DNA of 64,000 nucleotides from Cupriavidus taiwanensis (GTDB lineage: Bacteria; Pseudomonadota; Gammaproteobacteria; Burkholderiales; Burkholderiaceae). Within the stretch, counting starts at the first letter, position 1, and the number at the start of each line of letters is the position of its first letter. Below are positions 42,701-50,029 of the stretch, one piece after another. A program made the position numbers and the translations under genes. A model generated the notes under the pieces. It was not told where the DNA came from, did no database searches, and was given only the letters and a program-made list of their open reading frames with translations. The DNA lies in the NCBI RefSeq assembly GCF_900250115.1, contig NZ_LT984805.1, forward strand, positions 124,001 to 188,000, given 5' to 3'.

Positions 42701-42850
42701 GCCCCACATCTGTCGGGCGATGGCATCGGTGGTAAAGAATTGCGACAGATGCCTCTGACGCGCGGCATGCAACTCTCCCATGTGGGAAATCTTGTCTGCC
42801 TGCGAACCGAGGCTGACGATGGCCCGCAAGGGCTCGTACCAGTGAGTCAT
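39749..42850 (-). CDS. DNA methyltransferase-helicase fusion (SNF2-like, Strawberry-notch-like)
   Basis: 1033 residues. The N-terminal third is a class I SAM methyltransferase fold: FFTTDAIARQMW, VLDNSVGSARLL (motif I-like), a GVDVHEPT acidic strand and IINPPFSIHLE (NPPF catalytic motif). From about residue 530 follows a superfamily-2 helicase: EQGCGKSRLAAALILLAG (Walker A), LLVADEGERLSN (DEGE in place of DEAH/DEAD), LTGSPIANYPRDV (motif III), and a C-terminal lobe with FHGGIPITKR, LLCTKGSGRAGYNLPNADYV and YQAMRRALRWNRKGQ. Such fusions occur on phages and conjugative elements and may remodel or protect incoming DNA. It is coupled to the 84-residue gene downstream. Confidence 0.8.
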   Translation of the reverse strand: MTHWYEPLRAIVSLGSQADKISHMGELHAARQRHLSQFFTTDAIARQMWGVVDSWRPDRKVSVLDNSVGSARLLQFADPAAHTLYGVDVHEPTIAAVQQCVEAAGFEGSFRMAGMEEIHPRHFDVAIINPPFSIHLESPHLQPFCCTTWGRFGANSSALSHEYALAQALEAAQVVVALLPTSFVDRFANVVDHRDAHSTAARRVVGIFDLPASAFREEGATVHTSIAVFGRYRMGRVVRQAHGDFTVPLPGLDLNVDDRHYHEPRLNHQVLDDTGPAIMRPVTSQKRVRIANDGRRIVLGFECGFVEAMVLNRLLERRILPLDGQRLPHGMRYAGSGRLDLEAYLVQDDPMAALGSLLRLIRDAGGVPELAPGFLEHFGKRLRRSARQATPLRHTVWTTGVNAAEAISGVALKSHVADPLKWGSPVIKAGEAVAFVRQPDGRYAYQAGNAQFVLTLDELMSRFAVSRSAQTWETVHEGLSVKYPGQALALRLRMQALGIDRWLNWEFQQNDLVELLQKPCGAVAAWEQGCGKSRLAAALILLAGVKHGLIVVEARLVPEMRAELAQILPPAAVHVIDSPESLGALGQINLIAYERLRMPVCREASRRVTYAHRLRRRIGLLVADEGERLSNPNSDQSRALWQLSARRRYILTGSPIANYPRDVFGLIAFTGGDGTAAQPYGYRRGYLDSQWLATVQHAQRGVDRFRDDFVVLEWVTWEFAESLQDGAKREVPKIGNLPLYRQMLAPHVKRRLVCEPDVARYIQIDPPAVEVVETDWDPAHLSLYLRTADEFAEWYREIRRTDGRSNNLIAILARIRAVHFAANYPQYGVDGVGTLGQLTSKQRAVIDRLNAIAEEGKQAILFAENPRVIDLIAGQLKARGVETVPFHGGIPITKRVADKDKRFVNGSATGLLCTKGSGRAGYNLPNADYVLFYDRSWTWRIEYQAMRRALRWNRKGQLKVVYFHLPGSIDKYQDQMVAHKRDAMEAGLDWATPELEDEAFLHMDTLLDAFVEDLAALHGRENRDQRQLLKEAA

Positions 42851-42860
42851 AGGGATCCTG

Positions 42861-42891
42861 AAAAAGAAAATGCCCCGTCGTCGACGGGGCA
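42861..42891 (-). terminator. Terminator-like hairpin before the methyltransferase-helicase
   Basis: Minus strand: TGCCCCGTCG/CGACGGGGCA followed by TTTTCTTTTT, 11 bases before the start codon at 42850. It could attenuate the downstream gene. Confidence 0.65.
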
Positions 42892-42961
42892 GGAGAAGGT
42901 GCCAAGCTGCTTAGGCAGCAGCCGGCTCTTGCAGGTGCTGGGCGACGAAGGCTAGAAGGCC

Positions 42962-43669
42962 TTATCCGAGACGCGCGGCGAACCGCAATTCCCAGTACTC
43001 GTTGTATTGCAGGACGTCCAACCCTGGGAAAGTCCGCCGCTGCTGCGCAGCGAATACCTCACCATGGTCGAACTGGCGCAGGCAACCTGCCAGGGCGGGC
43101 TCGCCCGCATCCTGCGCATACGCGGCCAGCGCTAGCAAGGCCGCGCGCACGTCGGCATGCGCGTCTGCTGCAACGCGCCGTGACGGACGCGCGGCAGCCA
43201 CAGGCAACGAAGGCGCCTTGAGCCGCAGCCGCACGACTTTGGCGTGCCGGCGCACGGCATTGGGCTGATCGAACTGCAGCGCCGCAGCGAGCGTCTCGGC
43301 GACCTGCCGGTACGCCAACGCGCGGCCGCTGGCCTGGTACCGCTCGGCAAGCACCCGCCAGTAGCGGTCGAGATCGGGCGTATCGCCGGCGCGGATGGCC
43401 TCCCAGATGTTCGGGTGGCCGTTCACCGGAATGCGCGTCTCGTCGATGCACACGGGTGCGCCTTCGATGCCGAACTCCTTGCTTGCCCGATCGATCAGGC
43501 TCGCAACGAGGCGTCGAAGGAACCGACGAAAGTCGCCAGCCTGGTCGATAGGCACGGGAACGATCGTCGCATCGGCGCGGACCTGCGCGGCAAGCGCGCA
43601 GACCCGGTCATAGGCATCGAGCGAAGCGCCCTGCGCCGAGCGAAACGCCTCAACAAGCGCGTTGTACAT
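42962..43669 (-). CDS. Hypothetical protein, paralogue of the adjacent 43671-44462 gene
   Basis: 235 residues beginning MYNALVEAFRSAQGASLDAY and ending with FPGLDVLQYNEYWELRFAAR. The neighbouring product starts MYNQIIEKFIAAQRTARQAY and ends with MPGLDITLYNDKWEFKFSHE, so the two arose by tandem duplication. The start overlaps the end of its neighbour within 2 bp. Unrecognised fold, mostly helical. Start chosen from the homology, not from the much longer open frame upstream. Confidence 0.7.
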   Translation of the reverse strand: MYNALVEAFRSAQGASLDAYDRVCALAAQVRADATIVPVPIDQAGDFRRFLRRLVASLIDRASKEFGIEGAPVCIDETRIPVNGHPNIWEAIRAGDTPDLDRYWRVLAERYQASGRALAYRQVAETLAAALQFDQPNAVRRHAKVVRLRLKAPSLPVAAARPSRRVAADAHADVRAALLALAAYAQDAGEPALAGCLRQFDHGEVFAAQQRRTFPGLDVLQYNEYWELRFAARLG

Positions 43670-43670
43670 C

Positions 43671-44462
43671 TCAGTGCCGTTCCTGCATGGCGTCCTGGCC
43701 GTACTCGCCCACGAACAGCATGAGCGGTTCAGCCAACTCGTGCGAGAACTTAAACTCCCACTTGTCGTTGTAGAGCGTGATGTCGAGGCCCGGCATGGAC
43801 ATCTTCTCGCGTGAGGTGTATTCCAGCTGATGCAGATCGATTCGCTGCAGCATGCTCGCCAGCACCGCGTTACCCGCCTTTCCGGCGAAGGTAGCCAGGC
43901 CTGACAGGCAGTCTGCCGTGGGCTGCGTGCTGTAGTAACCAACCCTGCGGCGGGCAGATTTCCACCCCGCCTCGGAATGGACGCTCTTTTTGAGCACGAC
44001 GCCGGACGCGGTGCGCTTCACTTCCGCATTCCGGTGCAAGCCGAAGCCACGGACAATGCGTGCCGCAGCTTGCCGGTACGCGGTGGTGGCACCGCCGTCG
44101 CCGTTGTAGTACGCGCTGAGGGATGCCCAGAGCTGGTCGACATCGGGGATATTGCCTTTTTTCAGCGCCTTGCCGATATCCAGTCCGGCGCGGTCGAACT
44201 CGGCCTGGTTGTCGATATCGAGTCGCGCCCCCACCGGGGCGAACTCGCGACGCGCGCGGCTGACAACGTTCCCAGCCAGCGCGAAGCAGAACTTCTCAAG
44301 TTCGTCGTCCTGGCGGTACTCGGAACGCACGCCGACTGCAAAGAACGGCTCGCCTGCGCCTGTGCTGGCCAGCGCCTCGCGCTCAAACTGCGCGGCATCC
44401 TGGTAAGCCTGGCGGGCCGTACGCTGGGCCGCAATGAATTTCTCAATGATCTGGTTGTACAT
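43671..44462 (-). CDS. Hypothetical protein, paralogue of 42962-43669
   Basis: 263 residues. Shares the N-terminal MYN helix, the middle (NIPDVDQLWASLSAYYNGDG against TPDLDRYWRVLAERYQASG) and the C-terminal PGLD-x-YN-x-[EK]-WE motif with the downstream gene. Function unknown. The first gene of the pair, with a buried ribosome-site hairpin upstream. The two products may form a heteromer. Confidence 0.7.
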   Translation of the reverse strand: MYNQIIEKFIAAQRTARQAYQDAAQFEREALASTGAGEPFFAVGVRSEYRQDDELEKFCFALAGNVVSRARREFAPVGARLDIDNQAEFDRAGLDIGKALKKGNIPDVDQLWASLSAYYNGDGGATTAYRQAAARIVRGFGLHRNAEVKRTASGVVLKKSVHSEAGWKSARRRVGYYSTQPTADCLSGLATFAGKAGNAVLASMLQRIDLHQLEYTSREKMSMPGLDITLYNDKWEFKFSHELAEPLMLFVGEYGQDAMQERH

Positions 44463-44510
44463 GTCGGTCTCTCAAGGAATATGGGAGACCGCCCCGTCGG
44501 GATGGTCTCC
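44463..44510 (-). promoter_or_regulatory. Intergenic leader with buried ribosome site
   Basis: Gene sense: CGGGAGACCATCCCG hairpin, then GGTCTC...GAGACC, which encloses the Shine-Dalgarno region directly before ATG 44462. 3' half of the leader family. Confidence 0.55.
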
Positions 44511-44549
44511 CGAGGGAATGAATCGGTGAATCAGGGCGGACGGAACCGC

Positions 44550-44783
44550 TTAAGTGGCCAGTTCCATCCAGCGCTGGGCGGACTCGCGGCTCATGTCGGT
44601 GGAGGCTTCCAGACGGACAGTGGCGCGGCCGCCATCGGGCGGGGTTTTGACTTCGTCTTCGCCTGCACCTTCGAGGTCATGGTCGACGACGATCACGGGG
44701 ACGTGGGAGTCACTCCCAACGTACTGCACCAGGCCGCCGTCCAGATGCACAACGATCGTCGGCTTCGCAAGGGTGTTGGTCAT
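44550..44783 (-). CDS. Hypothetical small protein
   Basis: 77 residues (MTNTLAKPTIVVHLDGGLVQ; VPVIVVDHDLEGAGEDEVKT), beta-rich N-terminus and acidic middle, unrecognised. GAGGGG ribosome site 8 bases before the ATG. It follows the 44795-45280 gene by 11 bp. Confidence 0.6.
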   Translation of the reverse strand: MTNTLAKPTIVVHLDGGLVQYVGSDSHVPVIVVDHDLEGAGEDEVKTPPDGGRATVRLEASTDMSRESAQRWMELAT

Positions 44784-44794
44784 GGCGTGGCCCC

Positions 44795-45280
44795 TCAGTG
44801 AATCGAGATGGCGCGGCCGATCGGCATGGGCATGAATCCCAGTGCCCACCACATCGCAGCCGGATGATTCGGAAAATCAGGAATCTCCGTACGCTGGAAG
44901 ATGTCCGGTACAAGCTCGATCGCCGAGGGGCGGGCCCTCACCGTTTCGCGCCATTTCCCCTGCAAGCGCAGCCAGGTCAATTCGGCGCGAGCGATGTGAT
45001 CCCATTCGCTGGGTAACAACGACTCGTTGAACAGGTCGGCGCCTTCCGCGGTTATAACGGCAACCACTTCGTGATAGCGGCCGAGTTCATGCGGGAAGCC
45101 GCGGCGGACAAACCGCAGGACTGTGGGATCCGGATTGCCGAAGATGCGCTGCAGCTGCCGGATGTACACCGCGCACTCGCGCCGCGAGCGTTCGCTGTAG
45201 TCGTCGCGACCAACCTGCGCGCACGCCTCCTCGGCCGGCACCGGGCCGACTTCAATTTCGATGGTGTTGAGTTTAAACAT
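44795..45280 (-). CDS. Hypothetical protein, paralogue of 46215-46739
   Basis: 161 residues. The central part (VLRFVRRGFPHELGRYHEVV, then AVITAEG and LPSEWDHIARAE) aligns with the product at 46215-46739 (VLRFEVRAIPSPVGSVYDVV, then AIVGQG and VPARWDYVAITE), so they are paralogues about 1 kb apart. No known domain. The start at 45280 lies in a GCGTT...AACGC hairpin holding GAGG. Confidence 0.65.
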   Translation of the reverse strand: MFKLNTIEIEVGPVPAEEACAQVGRDDYSERSRRECAVYIRQLQRIFGNPDPTVLRFVRRGFPHELGRYHEVVAVITAEGADLFNESLLPSEWDHIARAELTWLRLQGKWRETVRARPSAIELVPDIFQRTEIPDFPNHPAAMWWALGFMPMPIGRAISIH

Positions 45281-45340
45281 GGCGTTACCTCGAGAAAGTG
45301 GGAACGCCCCCACCGGGGGCGTTCCCGATGGGTGATTGAG
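45281..45340 (-). promoter_or_regulatory. Intergenic leader with buried ribosome site
   Basis: Gene sense: GGGAACGCCCCC/GGGGGCGTTCCC hairpin (about 45299-45326), overlapping with GCGTT...AACGC that pairs around the Shine-Dalgarno GAGG of ATG 45280. The two hairpins share bases and are mutually exclusive, a switch-like arrangement. Confidence 0.55.
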
Positions 45341-45393
45341 TCCGGAAGCGCGAATGCGACCGGATTGGTGTGCCTAGATGGCGATAACCTGGT

Positions 45394-45666
45394 TCAACTG
45401 CTCACATGCCGCAGCGTAGACGTTGGATAGCGAGGCGCTGCGGGCATAGCCTCGCCGCCGTGCTTCGCGGGATCGAACAATGCCAGCTTTTCGGCGAGCG
45501 TCAGGCTGCGATGGCCGACCGGCTTGACAGTGACCCCAACGTCAGCCACTGCGACCTCTACGGCAAGGCCTTCCGTGAAATGCGCGGCACGCGCCGCACT
45601 GGTGGGGATGCGCACGGCGAGGGCGCTGCCCCATTTCTGGATCGTAAGTGTTGCGGACTTGGACAT
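45394..45666 (-). CDS. AbrB/MazE-type antitoxin-like DNA-binding protein
   Basis: 90 residues. The swapped-hairpin AbrB domain is clear: MSKSATLTIQKWGSALAVRI, then PTSAARAAHFTEGLAVEVAV and VGVTVKPVGHRSLTLAEKLA. In MazE/PemI antitoxins the same domain is followed by a toxin-neutralising tail (LTLAEKLALFDPAKHGGEA). No MazF/PemK toxin gene follows, so it is a solitary regulator or an orphan antitoxin. Start by domain homology; SD AGGTGG. A GAGACG/CGTCTC stem with an inner GTTTAT/ATAAAC stem lies just upstream. Confidence 0.8.
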   Translation of the reverse strand: MSKSATLTIQKWGSALAVRIPTSAARAAHFTEGLAVEVAVADVGVTVKPVGHRSLTLAEKLALFDPAKHGGEAMPAAPRYPTSTLRHVSS

Positions 45667-45851
45667 GGCAACCACCTGTCGGAATGTAGAGACGAGTTTA
45701 TACATGGAGACACCATGCATAAACACCGTCTCGCCTTTGCCGCCCGGATTGGAGAAACGCCTGGAGGTCATACGTTTCCTCGCAAGGCGGGATACGCCCC
45801 ACCGGAGAGTATTTCCCGGTGGGTAGTGGAATCGGCCGCTGGCCTGAGCGG

Positions 45852-46061
45852 TCACGCGGCGGCAGCAGGCTTCCGGTCCAGACCCAGCAGCTTCGCGAGA
45901 AGCCAGCTGATCAGCACCAGAAACTCGATCTCCGCAACGATGTGCACTTGCATGGCAGCAAGGCTATCGTCCTCGGTAGTACAAAGAAAGAAGAGGACCG
46001 CGAACAGGTTGATGACGGTCGCGAGGACAGCCAGCGCGGTGATACGGGAGAAGATACGCAT
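45852..46061 (-). CDS. Small membrane protein (paralogue of 10425-10655)
   Basis: 69 residues with two hydrophobic helices (ALAVLATVINLFAVLFFL and EIEFLVLISWLLAKLLGL). It resembles the product at 10425-10655 and, like it, has promoter, full leader and SD-burying hairpin immediately upstream. Function unknown. Confidence 0.65.
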   Translation of the reverse strand: MRIFSRITALAVLATVINLFAVLFFLCTTEDDSLAAMQVHIVAEIEFLVLISWLLAKLLGLDRKPAAAA

Positions 46062-46162
46062 GGAAGGGCTCCTGAAATGGAGCCTTCCCCATTGGGAAAA
46101 ACCCCAATGGGTGGAAATGAAGATGGCCGGTACGCCGGCAAGGTCGATGCGCTGATGCGCGG
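46062..46162 (-). promoter_or_regulatory. Conserved structured 5' leader (copy 9), covarying hairpin 1
   Basis: Gene sense: GCGC-ATCA-GCGC (46149-46160) in place of GCGTC/GACGC, so the stem changed with pairing kept; then ATCGACC (46142-46148), GCCGGCGTACCGGC hairpin, TTTCCACC, CCATTGGGG/CCCAATGG hairpin and GGCTCC...GGAGCC over the Shine-Dalgarno. Confidence 0.78.
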
Positions 46163-46174
46163 AGAATCGGACGA

Positions 46175-46203
46175 ATCTTACCCTGCCTGCCAGCGCGGGA
46201 CAA
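46175..46203 (-). promoter_or_regulatory. Promoter ahead of leader copy 9
   Basis: Minus strand TTGTCC (46198-46203) and TAAGAT (46175-46180), 17-bp spacer; same class as the promoters of copies 1 and 7. Confidence 0.6.
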
Positions 46204-46214
46204 GAATCGGATGC

Positions 46215-46739
46215 TTAGCGCGCGCACGCTGCCGCCTCGCGCGCCCGGCGGTTGGCCTCGCGGATGCGATTGACCACTGCCCAGCGCCGCTGCTCGACCT
46301 CCTCCGGATTTTCGAGCTTGGCATAGTCCTGCACCGGCCCCTCGCCCACGAAGGGCTTGTAGTCCTGGGGCAGCTTGCCTTCGGCCTTGGCCTTCTCACG
46401 CTGCATGCGACCCAGCCCATCGCTTGTCTCCGTGATCGCTACATAGTCCCACCGCGCTGGCACGGCCGCCTCGGAGAACCAGATCTCTCCCTCGCCCTGC
46501 CCCACGATGGCGACCACGTCGTAGACGCTGCCCACAGGCGATGGGATAGCACGAACCTCGAAACGCAGCACCTCCGGCCGTGGATGCCAGAACACCCGGT
46601 CCAGGTAGCGCTTGAACGTGAACGCATCCAGTCGGGCGATCTCGCCGTACTGCGGCTCGCCGGGCGCGATGAACTCCGGTTCGTGCTTCGGGCGGTTGCC
46701 CAGGGAGATTTCCCGGGAAGTCGGATTGCGGGATGACAT
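46215..46739 (-). CDS. Hypothetical protein, paralogue of 44795-45280
   Basis: 174 residues; the shared core is VLRFEVRAIPSPVGSVYDVV and an EGEIWFSEAAVPARWDYVA segment. The C-terminal 60 residues are helical and highly charged (REANRRAREAAACAR) and are absent from the shorter paralogue. It is divergent from the plus-strand operon beginning at 46901. Unrecognised function. Confidence 0.65.
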   Translation of the reverse strand: MSSRNPTSREISLGNRPKHEPEFIAPGEPQYGEIARLDAFTFKRYLDRVFWHPRPEVLRFEVRAIPSPVGSVYDVVAIVGQGEGEIWFSEAAVPARWDYVAITETSDGLGRMQREKAKAEGKLPQDYKPFVGEGPVQDYAKLENPEEVEQRRWAVVNRIREANRRAREAAACAR

Positions 46740-46843
46740 GGGGGATTTCGGTAAAAGACGCCCGAAATTCTAACGCTTTCGGCGCCTACGCCGGCAGGAC
46801 ACCTCGGAAAATGGTTGGCGGCGAACTTCGCCCGCCCGCCGCC

Positions 46844-46870
46844 TTGACTTCGGCGCGGGGCCGGTATCTT
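46844..46870 (+). promoter_or_regulatory. Promoter of the TTGACT-N15 class
   Basis: TTGACT 46844-46849, TATCTT 46865-46870, 15-bp spacer, 31 bp before ATG 46901. It drives the 46.9-53 kb plus-strand operon. Confidence 0.65.
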
Positions 46871-46900
46871 GGTCTTAGACCACTCCATTCCTTGCCGCCC

Positions 46901-47344
46901 ATGCGATTCACACGACTCGGACGCCACGACCCTATCGACTTTAACGCCCGCCGCCAGGCCGCCTTCGCGCGCAAGCAGCAGCGCGAGCGCGACCGATATC
47001 CGCTCTTCGCGGAACACGTGGCCGCCGAACAGCACTCGGCCGACGAGGAACTGGCTCGCCGCCAGCAGCGCTCCGACAGGCTCGAAACGACGATGCGCGG
47101 ACTGCACGCCCGCGTCTGGCGCGAGAAACGCGCCGTCTACTTCTCGCTGACAGCCGAGCAGCGGGCTGACGTTCGCGCCAAGTGGCAGGCCTGGACCGGG
47201 CCCACCAGCGCCCTCTACTTCGCCTATATCGTTGACAAAGTTAGCGGCGAGGCCGCACGGCGCGCCGAGGCCTCCCGCGCGCACGCGCTGACCATCCGGC
47301 GACGGGTTCTTGCGCGCCTGCCGGAACAACTGGAGATGGCATGA
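46901..47344 (+). CDS. Hypothetical protein, first gene of the helicase operon
   Basis: 147 residues, highly charged and helical (RRQAAFARKQQRERDRYPLF; AEQHSADEELARRQQRSDRL; RVWREKRAVYFSLTAEQRAD). Start at ATG 46901 because the promoter lies just upstream; a longer frame would overlap that promoter. The stop overlaps the helicase start (ATGA). Unrecognised. Confidence 0.6.
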   Translation: MRFTRLGRHDPIDFNARRQAAFARKQQRERDRYPLFAEHVAAEQHSADEELARRQQRSDRLETTMRGLHARVWREKRAVYFSLTAEQRADVRAKWQAWTGPTSALYFAYIVDKVSGEAARRAEASRAHALTIRRRVLARLPEQLEMA

Positions 47345-48802
47345 CTCCTACCGCCGAACAAGAGTGTGTCGTGGAGGCGGTGCGTGCCGGTGGCGCCGTC
47401 AAGGTCAAGGCGTACGCCGGCGCCGGCAAGACCTCCACGTTGCGCATGGCCGCTGAGGCCCGCGGCCGCGCGCGTGGCCTGTATCTGGCCTTCAATCGGG
47501 AGATCGCCAACGAAGCGGCCCGCAAGTTTCCGCAGAACACCCGTTGCCGCACCGTGCATTCGCTCGCCTACAGCGCCACGCGCCCGGAGATCACGCGCAA
47601 GCTCAGGAATCCGGTCGAGCCACCCCATCAACTGGCGATCCGCTACGGCTTCGGTAAACTACGCCTGCCCCACCACCATCGGCAAGGATCTGGAACTCAG
47701 CCCGAGCAAGGTCGCCCGGATGGTGATGGACGGCGCCGCGCGCTTCTGCCGCTCCGCCCAGGCAGAGCCGCTCGCTTGGCACATCCCGGTCGAGGCGATC
47801 GTCAAGGAAGAGGAAGCCGAGCACCTGCGCGAATCGCTGCTGCCGTATGTAAAGCGGCTCTGGGATGAATATCTTGATCCGAATGCGCCGTCTGCCATCG
47901 CCCACGACGTCTATGTCAAGCTGTTTGAGCGCAGCCGGCCGCGCATCGGCGCCGACTTCATCCTGTTCGACGAAGCGCAAGATGCCGACGGCCTGATGCT
48001 GTCGGTGCTGCGCGCGCAACAGGCGCAGGTCATCTACGTGGGCGATCCCTACCAGCAGATCTATGAGTGGCGCGGCGCTGTCAACGCCATGGACCATATC
48101 CGTGCCCCGGAATGCGCGCTGACCGAGTCGTTCCGGTTCGGCCCGGCCATTGCACAGCTGGCCAGCCGCGTGCTGCGGCTGATGGATGAGGACACGCCAG
48201 TGCGCGGCCAGGACCACGTCGAGTCCCGAATTCTGCACGATTCGACCTCAGGCCACGACCGCTTCGACGCGATCCTTTGCCGCAAGAACGCCACGGTCCT
48301 GACCCATCTGGCCGAGGGCATCGGCCGCGGCGACCGCGTCGCCGGACGGGCCAACGTCGACGAGCTCCGGGCGTTCGCCGACGGCGCCGAGCAGCTGATG
48401 CGCGGCCAGCGCATTGGCTACCCAGCCACCCTCGCCTTGTTCGAGACCTGGGAGGAGGTTCAGGAGTACGCCGAGTCGTTCGCCGGCCGCGACCTGAAGC
48501 CGCTGGTGCAGCTGATCGACAACGAGGGGGTGGACTATCTGCGCCTGATCCTCACCCGCGTGTCCCCAGAGGACGAAGCCGACTACATCGTGTCCACCGT
48601 CCACCGCGCCAAGGGCCTTGAGTGGGACCGCGTGCAGCTCGCCGGCGACTTCAAATTCAGGAACGGCGACGACGGCAAGTTGACCATGGCGCCGGAAGAA
48701 ATGCGGCTGCTCTACGTCGCCATGACCCGCGCCAAGCGTCTACTCGACGTCAGCGAGATCCGGCGCGATCTGTACACCATGTTCCGGGAAGCCGGCGTCT
48801 AA
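47341..48802 (+). pseudogene. UvrD/REP-family DNA helicase with a single frameshift
   Basis: Superfamily-1 helicase. From ATG 47341 the frame gives VKAYAGAGKTSTLRMAAEAR (Walker A) and LYLAFNREIANEAARKF, then shifts at about 47655-47662. The other frame continues to 48802 with ILFDEAQDADGLMLSVLRAQ (DEAQ Walker B), VIYVGDPYQQIYEWRGA, LTESFRFGPAIAQLA, VSTVHRAKGLEWDRVQLAGD and LLYVAMTRAKRLLD (motif VI). One extra A in GGTAAACTACGCC would be enough to explain it. Either a recent inactivation, a sequencing error, or a slippage site. Otherwise complete. It starts by ATGA overlap and is followed by DUF1173. Confidence 0.8.
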
Positions 48803-48814
48803 GGAGAGGAATCC

Positions 48815-50029
48815 ATGATCACCGTGCGCATTGGCGGGAACGAGTTTCCGCTCGACGATGTACTGGAAGATCCCGGCCGTTACGCGCGTCACCTCGAGCG
48901 CGCGAAGACGGTCCAGGGTTTTGCGGAATGCGAATGCAGCACTCGGCGCCCACGGCCCAAGCTGGTGATTCGCCGACATCGGGACATCTTCCTGCTCGCG
49001 CGCTGGCCGGAACAGGCACACCACCATGCTGCAGGCTGCCCATTCAACCGCCAGGCGCTGGCCAAGTCGGGCGCGAGCGACAACCTGGACCCGTTCCGGA
49101 TGAAGGACGGCCACCATGACATCCGCCTCGATGCCTCGCTCTCGGTCAGCGCGCACACCCCAGCCAAGACCGTCCAGCGCCTCCCCAAAGGGCAGAGCAC
49201 GAAGCCGCAACGGCGTTCGGCGGGGCTGCTTGCGTTTCTGGAATACGCCTGGGAGCAAGCAGGGCTGAACGTATGGCCGGGAACGGGTTCGCGCGGCTGG
49301 AACGCCTGCTGGTCACAGCTGACAACGGAGCTGGCAGAATGCCGTATCAACGGAAAGCCGGCCGATGGGCTGCTGCACGTCATGCAACGGTGGGACCCGA
49401 GCCGCAGGACGGAGATCCTGGCGGAGTTCGAAGCATGGCAGGGCAGGCTCACGTCCACTCCGGCCGGCAATCCGCGCGGCATCGTGATCGGCGAAATCGA
49501 ATCCCACGGCACGACCCAGTTCGGTGGCAAGTTCGTGCTGCGCCAAAGTACCCAGCGCTTCTTCATGGCCGCCGACCTCTACGCGCGCCTGCAGGTGTCG
49601 TTCGGGGGCGCCCTGTCCGGCATCGGCAAGGCAGAACAGCGTTGCGTCGCCGTCCTGCTGGTCGAGCGGTCGAAATCAGGCTACCTGACGGTGGTCGATG
49701 CCGCGGCCATGCTGGCCAACCGCCAGTTCCTGCCTTGTGACTCGTCATACGAGGTTGCCATGGCTGACTATCTGGTCGGCCTGCAGCGGGCATTCCGCAA
49801 ACCGCTGCGCCACATTGGCCGAGCCGCCGTGCATCCCGACTTTGTGTTGACCGACGTGGCTCCTGAGGCCGTCATCGAAGTCCTTGGCATGACGGGCAAT
49901 GCGGACTACGACGCCAGGCTCGCGCAAAAGCAGGCGTTCTACCGCGCCAACGGCGTGCCGGTGATCGAATGGCGCCCTCAGGACCAGCAGATCACGTGTG
50001 TCCGGCTGCCCCGGCCGAGCGCTGCATGA
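48815..50029 (+). CDS. DUF1173 protein
   Basis: 404 residues. The N-terminal Cys-containing part (AECECSTRRPRPKLVIRRHR; ARWPEQAHHHAAGCPFNRQA) and the later part (AVHPDFVLTDVAPEAVIEVL; GNADYDARLAQKQAFYRANG, VIEWRP) are typical of DUF1173, common on integrative elements and plasmids. The C-terminal DFVL...EVLG...K..FY...G...IEW pattern looks like a PD-(D/E)XK nuclease-like core, so a DNA-processing role is plausible. Ribosome site GGAGAGG 5 bases upstream. Confidence 0.75.
   Translation: MITVRIGGNEFPLDDVLEDPGRYARHLERAKTVQGFAECECSTRRPRPKLVIRRHRDIFLLARWPEQAHHHAAGCPFNRQALAKSGASDNLDPFRMKDGHHDIRLDASLSVSAHTPAKTVQRLPKGQSTKPQRRSAGLLAFLEYAWEQAGLNVWPGTGSRGWNACWSQLTTELAECRINGKPADGLLHVMQRWDPSRRTEILAEFEAWQGRLTSTPAGNPRGIVIGEIESHGTTQFGGKFVLRQSTQRFFMAADLYARLQVSFGGALSGIGKAEQRCVAVLLVERSKSGYLTVVDAAAMLANRQFLPCDSSYEVAMADYLVGLQRAFRKPLRHIGRAAVHPDFVLTDVAPEAVIEVLGMTGNADYDARLAQKQAFYRANGVPVIEWRPQDQQITCVRLPRPSAA

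Noticed and set aside
39845..42955. A 1036-codon open frame on the plus strand
   Set aside because: It is exactly antisense to the methyltransferase-helicase, whose motifs are unmistakable; the plus-strand product is an Arg/His/Gln-rich shadow of high-GC coding DNA.
46733..46900. Longer start for the 46901 gene
   Set aside because: The extra 56 codons would cover the TTGACT-N15 promoter and part of the divergent gene's start, and the product there is compositionally unlike the rest.
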